DNA of 64,000 nucleotides from Flavobacterium sp. CF136. GTDB taxonomy: Bacteria > Bacteroidota > Bacteroidia > Flavobacteriales > Flavobacteriaceae. The notes under the pieces are model-generated. The model did not search any database. It had not been told where the DNA came from and was given only the letters and a program-made list of their open reading frames with translations. Position 1 is the stretch's first letter; every line of letters begins with the position of its first letter. Where the stretch lies: NCBI RefSeq assembly GCF_000282055.1, contig NZ_AKJZ01000027.1, forward strand, positions 31,592 through 95,591, read 5' to 3'. Below, in pieces: positions 27,066 through 35,227 of this stretch. The position numbers were made by a program, and so were the translations under genes.

Positions 27066-27479
27066 ATGATACAGCGAATTCAAACTATATATTTACTCCT
27101 TACCTTTTTAATTACAGGTGTTTTATTATTTTTTATTCCACTTTGGACATTAAATACAGGTAAAGCATTTTATTTTATGCAGGACCAGGTTTACACCGTT
27201 TTATTAGGTTTAAGTACAATGCTAACTGTTATCAGTATTATTTCATACAAAAAAAGACAAAATCAGTTTGTCATGGGCAGACTGAACATCATATTAAATT
27301 TAATTTTATTAGGATTATTTGTATATCGGTCACTAAATTTATCTGGAGAAGCAGTTACTGTTTCTGAGAAAGGTATTGGGATGTTTCTTCCTATTGTTGC
27401 TATCGTATTATTAGTTTTAGCTAATAAGGCCATCAAAAAGGACGAAGATCTTGTAAAATCTGTAGATCGTTTGAGATAA
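27066..27479 (+). CDS. DUF4293 family membrane protein
   Basis: A 137-residue protein with four hydrophobic segments (about 8-26, 41-60, 73-90, 104-124). The start MIQRIQTIYLLLTFLITGVLLF and the end NKAIKKDEDLVKSVDRLR are typical of DUF4293. The gene lies next to and divergent from rho, a pairing often seen in Flavobacteria. Function unknown. Confidence 0.85.
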   Translation: MIQRIQTIYLLLTFLITGVLLFFIPLWTLNTGKAFYFMQDQVYTVLLGLSTMLTVISIISYKKRQNQFVMGRLNIILNLILLGLFVYRSLNLSGEAVTVSEKGIGMFLPIVAIVLLVLANKAIKKDEDLVKSVDRLR

Positions 27480-27509
27480 ACCTATAAACTTAATTTATTG
27501 CGCGAAGGA

Positions 27510-27538
27510 AACCCGGATATTATATTCGGGTTTTTTTG
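27510..27538 (+). terminator. Terminator after DUF4293 gene
   Basis: AACCCGgAT / ATtCGGGTT stem and T7 run, 30 nt after the stop. Confidence 0.88.
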
Positions 27539-27632
27539 TGAAAATTTCACTATATTTACCACTAAACATATAAAAATCAACATTTAATAGGCAGATTTTT
27601 ATAAATTTGTTTAAAGTTATTTTAATTTATTT

Positions 27633-28295
27633 ATGACACATAAAATACGAATACACCTCGCCGATGACCATTTAGTACTCATTGATGGATTAACAAATTT
27701 ATTAAGTACTGTTTCTGAATTCGAAATTGTAGGCTCATCCAATAATGGTCTGAATATTTTTGATGAAGTAACTGCTAATAATGCCCATATATTAGTACTA
27801 GACCTTAGTATGCCTGAAAAAGACGGAATTGAAGTCTTAAAAGAATTCAATCAAAAAGGATATCCTTGCAAAGTTATTATTTTATCCAGCTATGATGATT
27901 TAAAAATCATCAGAGAAGTAATGAATTTAGGCGCCAGTGGATATCTGACGAAAAAATGTGCCGGAGAAAACATAATTGAAGCTATTGAAGTTGTTAATCA
28001 GGGAGAAGAATATTTTTGCAACTCGGTTAGAGAGAAAATTTTTAACACATTTGCAGAAAATAATCCTAAATCAAATAAAACTATTATTCCTGAAAACTCC
28101 ATATTAACTTGCCGTGAATTAGAAATTGTTACCTTAATTTCACTTGAATACAGCGGGAAAGAAATCAGTGAGCAATTATTCATCAGTACCAATACGGTAG
28201 AAACTCACCGTAAAAATATTATGAAAAAATTGCAAACAAAAAACACTATTGGTTTGGTTAAATATGCTATAAAAAACAATTTAATAAAATCTTAA
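27633..28295 (+). CDS. NarL/LuxR-family response regulator
   Basis: The 220-residue protein has a receiver domain (1-125; acidic pocket LADDH, phospho-acceptor Asp57 in LVLDLSMP, conserved Lys in GYLTKKC) and a LuxR-type HTH (about 152-215: LTCRELEIVTLISLEYSGKEISEQLFISTNTVETHRKNIMKKL). It is the natural partner of the HisKA_3 kinase encoded 268 nt downstream. Target genes are not evident. Confidence 0.94.
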   Translation: MTHKIRIHLADDHLVLIDGLTNLLSTVSEFEIVGSSNNGLNIFDEVTANNAHILVLDLSMPEKDGIEVLKEFNQKGYPCKVIILSSYDDLKIIREVMNLGASGYLTKKCAGENIIEAIEVVNQGEEYFCNSVREKIFNTFAENNPKSNKTIIPENSILTCRELEIVTLISLEYSGKEISEQLFISTNTVETHRKNIMKKLQTKNTIGLVKYAIKNNLIKS

Positions 28296-28563
28296 AAGAT
28301 CTTTTTTCACTACTTATTTACAATTTACCACACTATTTTCATCGATTTACAGCAGAACCTATTCAAAGATAAAATTCCTTTTTACAATATTTAACAAAAT
28401 TAACCGTTAAATTCCTATTATTACACCTTAAAAAAAGCATAGCTAATAATTTATAATTTAAAACTAAAACAATTTTATAAAAAAAATCAACATAACATAA
28501 AAAAGACTTATGTATTTGATTTTAAAAATATTAAACTGTAATTTTACCCGCTAATTTTTCTAT

Positions 28564-30255
28564 ATGTCCGTTTTTCGCCACTTAATGACTTTTACATTTT
28601 TAATGCTGCTATTTTGCATTCCGGTCAATGGCCAAAAAAAAAATCTTAATGAAAAAGAGCTGTTAAAACTTTATAAAGAATCTACTGCAAACTATAAAAA
28701 TGGCAAATATGAGGAGTCTTTGATACAGGCAAGACTACTTTTAAATTATTCCATCCTCTCTCAGAATGATTATCAAATTTCAAAAGCCTACAATATTATT
28801 GCAGCTAATTTTGATGAATTATTAGAACCTGAAAAAGCTTTATATTACTACAAAAAGAGTTTAATATATGCTGAAAATTCTAACAATCTGGAACTTCAAA
28901 ACTGGATTTACAACAATATCGGTAATATCTATTGTTTTGATAAAAAGCGATACGAAAAAGGAATTTCGTATTATATAAAGTCATTATATTTCAGCAGAGC
29001 TACAAAAGATTCATCGCAAATTTTTTTTACTAAACTTAATATTGCATGGGCATATTTTGATATTGGAGGTTTCTCTGATGGTTATCCCTATTTAAAATTC
29101 ATCAATAAACACAACAAAAAGTATGGTCTTGAATCTACTTCTGCTATTACCTATATGCTTAATGGAATGTATAATGGACATAAAAAAGACTATCAAAAAG
29201 CGGATTACAACTTTAAAAAAGCAATTGAAAGTGCCATAAAATATGAAGAAAAAGAAGATTTATCATTTGCGCATCAGGAATATTCAAAATTTTTATCCAA
29301 AAACGGTAATTATAAAGAAGCTTACAAAAACTTAAATAAATATAATCAATTAAAAGAAGAGATTACTCTTGAAGATAAAGCAATAAAAGCGAAAGTGGCA
29401 GGAATTAATCTTGACATTGATGAATACAAACGTGAAATTGACAGAATAGGAATCCTAAATAAAAACAAGGAAAAATTATTTCATTCTGAAAAACTCCGCA
29501 ACCAAAAAATGCTAAGCATCATTATGTCCTTATTTGCTATTAGTACAATCTTATTCTACTTCTTCTATCAAAACACAAAACTTAAACAAAAAAATAAAAT
29601 TAAAAATATTGAGAATAAAATTCATCAAAATATAATCAATGCCAGCATTGATGGCCAGGAAAATGAAAGAAAAAAAATCGCCTTGTTTTTGCATGATACC
29701 ATCAGCGCTTCCTTATCATCAGCAGGAATGCATTTAAATGTTTTTTTATCCCAATACAGCAGCCTCCCCGATGAAATTATAAAAACAAAATTTATTTTAG
29801 ATGAAACCCATGATAAAGTAAGAGACCTTTCTCACGATCTTCTTCCTACTTTACTGGTGCGTTTTGGATTATTATATGCCTTGGATGATTTATGTGAAAA
29901 ATATTCAAATTCAACATTACATTTTGAATACATGAACACAATTCCAATTAAAAAAAGATATACAGAAAAATTCGAAACCCGAATCTACTTTATCATTTCA
30001 GAGCTTTTAAATAATATTATCAAGCACAGTTTAGCTGATAGGGCAGAAGTTTCATTAACAGAAAACAATAATGAGTTAATTGTTGAAATTAATGATAATG
30101 GAAAAGGGTTCGATATCAATAAATTTAATTTTGTGGAAGGATTTGGACTCAACCAGATTAAAGCAAGGATAAATTATATGAATGGCAGTTTTAATGTAAA
30201 GTCAAAAATAAATCATGGTACCTCAATAAAAATAATTGTCCCTCTAAATAGTTAA
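28564..30255 (+). CDS. TPR-containing sensor histidine kinase (HisKA_3 type)
   Basis: The 563-residue protein has a signal or anchor (1-23), a periplasmic TPR-like array (about 28-265), one membrane helix (about 316-335), a HisKA_3 dimerisation domain with phospho-acceptor His377 (ENERKKIALFLHDTISASLSSAGMHL), and an HATPase_c domain (IISELLNNIIKHS N-box; EINDNGKGFDI G-box; GFGLNQIKARINYMNG). This layout pairs with NarL-type regulators; one is encoded just upstream. The TPR sensor suggests a protein or peptide partner rather than a small ligand. It converges with the phosphodiesterase gene, only 1 nt between stops. Confidence 0.94.
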   Translation: MSVFRHLMTFTFLMLLFCIPVNGQKKNLNEKELLKLYKESTANYKNGKYEESLIQARLLLNYSILSQNDYQISKAYNIIAANFDELLEPEKALYYYKKSLIYAENSNNLELQNWIYNNIGNIYCFDKKRYEKGISYYIKSLYFSRATKDSSQIFFTKLNIAWAYFDIGGFSDGYPYLKFINKHNKKYGLESTSAITYMLNGMYNGHKKDYQKADYNFKKAIESAIKYEEKEDLSFAHQEYSKFLSKNGNYKEAYKNLNKYNQLKEEITLEDKAIKAKVAGINLDIDEYKREIDRIGILNKNKEKLFHSEKLRNQKMLSIIMSLFAISTILFYFFYQNTKLKQKNKIKNIENKIHQNIINASIDGQENERKKIALFLHDTISASLSSAGMHLNVFLSQYSSLPDEIIKTKFILDETHDKVRDLSHDLLPTLLVRFGLLYALDDLCEKYSNSTLHFEYMNTIPIKKRYTEKFETRIYFIISELLNNIIKHSLADRAEVSLTENNNELIVEINDNGKGFDINKFNFVEGFGLNQIKARINYMNGSFNVKSKINHGTSIKIIVPLNS

Positions 30256-30256
30256 G

Positions 30257-30754
30257 TTAAACCCGTTTTTCTATCTCTATAATTTCAAGGTCTTTTATTT
30301 TATCATCATCAATTACAAAACGTAGCATCGTCCGCATTTGATGAAATCCACTTTTGCCTGCTGCTCCCGGATTCATATGCAATAAATTATTCTTTTTATC
30401 AAACATCACTTTCAAAATATGTGAATGTCCGCAAATGAATAATTTTGGAGGGTTTAAAGCCATTTCTTCTCTTATATTTGGATTGTATTTTCCCGGATAA
30501 CCGCCAATATGTGTAATCCAAACAGAAACATTTTCGCATAAAAACCGATTGTGCAGCGGAAACTCCAATCTCGCTTTTGCATCATCAATATTTCCATAAA
30601 CACAGCGCAAAGGTTTTAACTTTTTTATGGTATCAGTTACGTTTAAATCTCCAATATCACCGGCATGCCAAACTTCATCGGCCTGCGCCACATATTTCAA
30701 AATAACATCGTCAATATGGCTGTGAGTATCGGAAAGAAGGAGGATTTTTTTCAA
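30257..30754 (-). CDS. YfcE-type metallophosphoesterase
   Basis: From TTG 30754 the product starts LKKILLLSDTHSH and shows the calcineurin-like metal motifs DTHSH, HAGDIGD, GNIDD, and CGHSH near the end. YfcE/MJ0936-family enzymes hydrolyse phosphodiesters; the natural substrate is uncertain. An ATG 39 nt further upstream (30793) would add 13 residues coded by a CTTTGTAC-type repeat, so the TTG, where family similarity begins, is preferred. Confidence 0.88.
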   Translation of the reverse strand: MKKILLLSDTHSHIDDVILKYVAQADEVWHAGDIGDLNVTDTIKKLKPLRCVYGNIDDAKARLEFPLHNRFLCENVSVWITHIGGYPGKYNPNIREEMALNPPKLFICGHSHILKVMFDKKNNLLHMNPGAAGKSGFHQMRTMLRFVIDDDKIKDLEIIEIEKRV

Positions 30755-30774
30755 TTTCTTTTGAGTTGCAAAGG

Positions 30775-30985
30775 TTCTGATACAAAGGTACAAAGGTTTT
30801 TTTGAAAAATCCGAAAGGTCCGGAGGTCAAAGATTCAAAGTTCAGTTTGAATTCCCCATAGTTTTTTTGAAATCAGGATTTAACCTATTAGGAAATCTTT
30901 GAATCTTTGTGACTTTACAGCTTTGAACCTTAAAGAAAACCTTTGTACCTTTGCTCCTTAATATTACTTTGAACCTTACCAAAAA
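30775..30985. repeat. Repeat-rich spacer (CTTTGAA/TTCAAAG and CTTTGTACC units)
   Basis: Between the divergent phosphodiesterase and truA genes, units such as 'caaaggtacaaagg', 'caaagattcaaagttcag', 'tttgaatctttgtg' and 'aacctttgtacctttg' recur in both orientations and can pair. No ORF. It is probably a decayed palindromic repeat cluster. Confidence 0.6.
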
Positions 30986-30990
30986 TACCC

Positions 30991-31731
30991 TTGAGATATT
31001 TTATTCGATTCGCATATAACGGAACTCATTATCACGGCTGGCAAGTTCAGCCCAACGCCTCTTCTGTTCAGGAAACTTTAAACAAAGCTCTTTCGGTTTT
31101 GTTAAATTTCCCAATAAATGTTATGGGAGCAGGACGAACGGATACAGGTGTTCATGCAAAGGAAATGTATGCTCATTTTGATTTTGAAACTTCTGTAAAT
31201 GTTCCGAATTTGGTTCATAAACTCAATTCATACTTACCAAAAGACATTGCTATTTTTGATATTATTCCGGTTCATGATGATGCACACTGCCGATTTGATG
31301 CTAGTAAAAGAACGTACGAATATCATATCAATACTGCTAAAAATCCATTTTTAGAGGAATTGAGTTGGTATTTTAGTCAAAAATTAGATGTAGATTTGAT
31401 GAATGAAGCCGCAAAAATATTACTGAATCATACCGATTTTCAATGTTTTTCGAAAGTTAATACTGATGTGAACACATTTGATTGCACGGTTTTTGAGGCG
31501 TATTGGAAGAATGAAAATAACAAACTGATATTTACAATTTCGGCAAATCGTTTTTTGAGAAATATGGTTCGGGCAATTGTCGGTACTCTGGTTAATATTG
31601 GTTTACACAAAATTTCATTATCCGATTTTGAAAACATTATCGCAAGCAAAAGCAGAGAAAAAGCCGGGTTTTCAGTTCCTGCACACGGATTATATTTAAC
31701 TGAAATTAATTACGATTATATAAAGCTCTAA
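30991..31731 (+). CDS. truA: tRNA pseudouridine(38-40) synthase TruA
   Basis: The 246-residue protein starts at TTG (RYFIRFAYNGTHYHGWQVQP). It has the catalytic aspartate in GAGRTDTGVHA (Asp51), FDASKRTYEYHI, and ANRFLRNMVRAIVGTLV. It isomerises uridines 38-40 in the anticodon arm of tRNAs. Normal length; a housekeeping gene. Confidence 0.96.
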   Translation: MRYFIRFAYNGTHYHGWQVQPNASSVQETLNKALSVLLNFPINVMGAGRTDTGVHAKEMYAHFDFETSVNVPNLVHKLNSYLPKDIAIFDIIPVHDDAHCRFDASKRTYEYHINTAKNPFLEELSWYFSQKLDVDLMNEAAKILLNHTDFQCFSKVNTDVNTFDCTVFEAYWKNENNKLIFTISANRFLRNMVRAIVGTLVNIGLHKISLSDFENIIASKSREKAGFSVPAHGLYLTEINYDYIKL

Positions 31732-31788
31732 GCAATAAGCCTTACGCTTTAAGCTTATTGCCTAAAGCTTAAAGCATAAAACAAATAA

Positions 31789-33543
31789 ATGAAAGCAAAA
31801 GCATTTGATACCGCATTATTCAAACGAATTTTAAAATATACAAAACCTTACAAATGGCGCTATTATGGTGTTATTATCTTTGCCGTTTCGCTGTCAATTT
31901 TTGCAGCACTACGCCCCTATTTACTAAAACAAACTGTTGATGGCTATATCAAAACGCATGACAAACATGGGTTATTGATGTACATTATCCTGATGGGTGG
32001 AGTTCTTTTGATGGAGGTTTTCTCCCAGTTTTATTTTGTTTATTGGGCCAACTGGCTGGGACAGGATATTGTAAAAGATATCCGTACGAAGCTTTTTAAA
32101 CATATTTTGAGTTTCAGAATGAAGTATTTTGATCTGGTTCCGGTTGGACAATTGGTAACCCGATCTGTTTCTGATATTGAATCGATTGCACGTATTTTCA
32201 GTCAGGGGTTATTTATGATTATAAGTGACCTGATGAAGATGTTGGTGGTATTGCTTTTTATGTTTTACATGAACTGGAAGCTGACCTGGATTGTTGTGGT
32301 TGCCATGCCGCTTTTGGTTTATATTACTAGAATTTTTCAGCGTAAAATGCAGGTTGCTTTTGAAGAAGTTCGTACGCAGATTGCCAACATGAATTCTTTT
32401 GTTCAGGAACGTGTGACGGGAATGAAGATAGTACAGCTTTTTAACCGTGAGAGAATTGAAGCCGAAAATTTTAAAGAAATCAACAACAAACACAAAGTTG
32501 CCTGGATAAAAACGATTCTCTATAACTCTATATTTTTCCCGATTGCCGATATTATTTCATCAATTACTTTAGGATTGGTTGTAGTTTACGGTGGATTTAA
32601 AATTTTGAACGGAGATCATTTTACAACTTTTGGGGATTTATTCTCCTATACGATGTTTATCGGAATGTTGTTTAACCCATTGCGTCAGATCGCAGATAAA
32701 TTTAACGAGATGCAATTAGGAATGATTGCTGCCAATCGTGTTTTTGATATTATCGATACACAAGATCATATTCAGGACACCGGAACTCTTGATGCTCCTA
32801 TTTTTGATGGAAGCATCGAATTTGCAGCCGTACGTTTTAGTTATATTCCGGAAGAAGAAGTTATAAAAGGAATTGATTTATCTGTCGCTTCGGGACAAAC
32901 TATTGCGATTGTAGGATCAACGGGTGCCGGAAAATCTACGATTATTAATTTACTGAATCGTTTTTATGAGATTAACAGCGGAACTATTTTTATTGATGGT
33001 CACAATATCGAGAATTATACTTTGGCTTCTCTGCGAAAACAAATTGCTGTGGTTTTGCAGGATGTGTTTTTGTTTGCTGATACTATTTACAACAATATTA
33101 CCTTGCATAATCCGGAAATAACACGAGAACAAGTTCTGGATGCAGCCAAAAAAATTGGTGTGCACGATTTTATTATGAGTTTACCTGACAATTATGATTT
33201 TGATGTTAAAGAACGCGGCGTTATGCTTTCGTCCGGTCAGCGCCAATTGATCGCTTTCCTGCGTTCATATGTTAGCAATCCGAGTATTTTGATTTTGGAT
33301 GAAGCAACTTCCTCAATCGATACTTATTCTGAAGAATTGATTCAGCGCGCAACAGAAACAATTACAAAAGGGAGAACTTCCATTATTATTGCGCACCGAT
33401 TGGCAACAATTGTAAATGCCGACAAAATTGTAGTTATGGATAAAGGTTTAATTGTAGAACAGGGAACACATCAGGAATTGATCAACAAAACCGAAGGTTA
33501 TTACAAAAACCTGTATGATTCACAATTTTCGGTAGCCAATTAA
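31789..33543 (+). CDS. ABC exporter, fused permease and ATPase (MsbA/LmrA type)
   Basis: This 584-residue half-transporter has six membrane helices in about residues 25-300, then an ATPase with Walker A GSTGAGKS (376-383), Q-loop VVLQDVFLFADTI, signature LSSGQRQL, Walker B ILILDEATSS and H-loop AHRLATI. It works as a homodimer exporting lipids or drugs. It follows truA by 57 nt, across a small 'gctttaagcttattgcctaaagcttaaagc' repeat. Substrate cannot be called. Confidence 0.94.
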   Translation: MKAKAFDTALFKRILKYTKPYKWRYYGVIIFAVSLSIFAALRPYLLKQTVDGYIKTHDKHGLLMYIILMGGVLLMEVFSQFYFVYWANWLGQDIVKDIRTKLFKHILSFRMKYFDLVPVGQLVTRSVSDIESIARIFSQGLFMIISDLMKMLVVLLFMFYMNWKLTWIVVVAMPLLVYITRIFQRKMQVAFEEVRTQIANMNSFVQERVTGMKIVQLFNRERIEAENFKEINNKHKVAWIKTILYNSIFFPIADIISSITLGLVVVYGGFKILNGDHFTTFGDLFSYTMFIGMLFNPLRQIADKFNEMQLGMIAANRVFDIIDTQDHIQDTGTLDAPIFDGSIEFAAVRFSYIPEEEVIKGIDLSVASGQTIAIVGSTGAGKSTIINLLNRFYEINSGTIFIDGHNIENYTLASLRKQIAVVLQDVFLFADTIYNNITLHNPEITREQVLDAAKKIGVHDFIMSLPDNYDFDVKERGVMLSSGQRQLIAFLRSYVSNPSILILDEATSSIDTYSEELIQRATETITKGRTSIIIAHRLATIVNADKIVVMDKGLIVEQGTHQELINKTEGYYKNLYDSQFSVAN

Positions 33544-33569
33544 TTTTCATCAGTAAACAAATTATTTTT

Positions 33570-35141
33570 TTGAAATTCAGATTTAGTAATATCACTTCCA
33601 GGCGCGCGTTCTTAATTTACGGAACAATATCTGTTTTGCTCACAGTAATTTCGGTATATTTTCTTAGTAACTTAATTACGGATCTTACCGAAAAATCCAA
33701 TGAAGATGCTGCGCAGCGAAATTTCACCAAGAAACAGGAATTCATGTCTCAGGAATTTTTGAAATTTCTGGAACAGGAAAATCAAATCAAACATGTTTTA
33801 AAGATTAGTAATTCTAAAAACCTGATGGCAAATTTGCAGGTTTTGAGTTCGGTTCAGACAACAAGTTCATTGGTTGCCGATAATTGGTTTCAGATCAATG
33901 AAGGTGAAATTCATTTTGGGAACGATACAATTTCTGCTGATTTAAAGAATGATATTCGTGATTTTACATTTAAAAACACTTCTTCTCAGCATATCAATAC
34001 TATTATTCCACAGGGAAAAGAATGGGTTTGGAGGATTTATTTCAAGTTGACAGCTCCGAATAAAACAATTGTTCGTTATGGTTATGACATTAATTTAAAA
34101 TCGTTACATGATTATTTTTCTACAATTGATGGCTCTGCACCCAATTATGCTTTCGTATTTGATAAAAAAGGAAGATGCATTTTTCACCCTGAGTCTGACT
34201 TTATAGGAAAAAATGTTTACGATATATCTTCACTTCAGGCTTCTGATACTATTTTTCGCAAGAAGCATGATTATGTAAAAAGGGTAACTTTATCAGAATA
34301 CCTTAAACTGGATGTAATCAGGTTTACAAAAAAAATGTCTGTTAAAGGTTCTGATTGGTTTATTTGCGTTAGTTTTCCGAAGGTCTTTATTGTAGAAAAT
34401 GTTACTTTGATAAAAAAATATGCAACCTTAATTTATTCGATCACTACTATAATGCTTCTTTTTATTTTCTATCTGTTTACTTATGCAAACCGAAGAGCTT
34501 ATAAAGAAAAGAAAATTGTAACCAAGGAAAAAAATGCGCTGCTGGTTGAAAACGAAAAAATCATAAAAGAAAAGGCGCTGATTCAGTTGCAGCAATTAAA
34601 GGAACAGATAAATCCGCACTTTTTATTTAATTCGCTCAATTCACTTTATATGTTAATTGGCAGCGATGTAAAAACAGCACAGAAATTCACGTTGAATTTA
34701 TCCCGCATTTACCGTTATTTGATTGATCCGCCTGAAAAAAACATTGTTCTTCTTAAGGATGAATTATTATTTATTGAAAAATATATTTTTCTACAGCAAA
34801 CCCGTTTTAAGGAAGAGTTGTTTTTTTCTATTGAAATTGAAGATGAATCGGCTTTGACTAAAAGTATTCCTTATTTGGCATTTCAGATTGTAATCGAAAA
34901 TGCAATAAAACATAATATGGCAACACAGGAAATTCCGTTACGAACAAAAATTGTGGTCAAAACTGATCAGGTTATTGTCACCAACAACCTGCAGAAAAAG
35001 CAAAATACGGAGCCGAGTACTAAATTTGGAATAAAATATCTTAAAAGCATTTACAGCTATTATTCCAAAAAAGGTTTTAAAGCCTCAGAAAAAGAGGGCA
35101 ATTTCGTATGTATTTTACCTTTAATTGACATTCACTCCTAA
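33570..35141 (+). CDS. LytS-type sensor histidine kinase (His_kinase family)
   Basis: The 523-residue protein starts at TTG. It has a membrane helix at 12-33, an extracytoplasmic cache-like sensor (about 35-280; FVFDKKGRCIFHPES), a second helix at about 286-305, a coiled segment, and a His_kinase domain with His350 in QLKEQINPHFLFNSLNSLYMLI and an HATPase end. Such kinases signal to LytTR regulators. One is encoded at 42731 beyond the protease-SusC-SusD genes, so the pair brackets the operon it may control. The gene begins 26 nt after the ABC exporter stop. Confidence 0.92.
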   Translation: MKFRFSNITSRRAFLIYGTISVLLTVISVYFLSNLITDLTEKSNEDAAQRNFTKKQEFMSQEFLKFLEQENQIKHVLKISNSKNLMANLQVLSSVQTTSSLVADNWFQINEGEIHFGNDTISADLKNDIRDFTFKNTSSQHINTIIPQGKEWVWRIYFKLTAPNKTIVRYGYDINLKSLHDYFSTIDGSAPNYAFVFDKKGRCIFHPESDFIGKNVYDISSLQASDTIFRKKHDYVKRVTLSEYLKLDVIRFTKKMSVKGSDWFICVSFPKVFIVENVTLIKKYATLIYSITTIMLLFIFYLFTYANRRAYKEKKIVTKEKNALLVENEKIIKEKALIQLQQLKEQINPHFLFNSLNSLYMLIGSDVKTAQKFTLNLSRIYRYLIDPPEKNIVLLKDELLFIEKYIFLQQTRFKEELFFSIEIEDESALTKSIPYLAFQIVIENAIKHNMATQEIPLRTKIVVKTDQVIVTNNLQKKQNTEPSTKFGIKYLKSIYSYYSKKGFKASEKEGNFVCILPLIDIHS

Positions 35142-35227
35142 AAAAAAGCCACTCACTCCCTTTCCTTTTTTTCCTGACAGAAAAACAAATATTTTCGCGC
35201 CTAAATCAACCTAAAATTAATATCAAA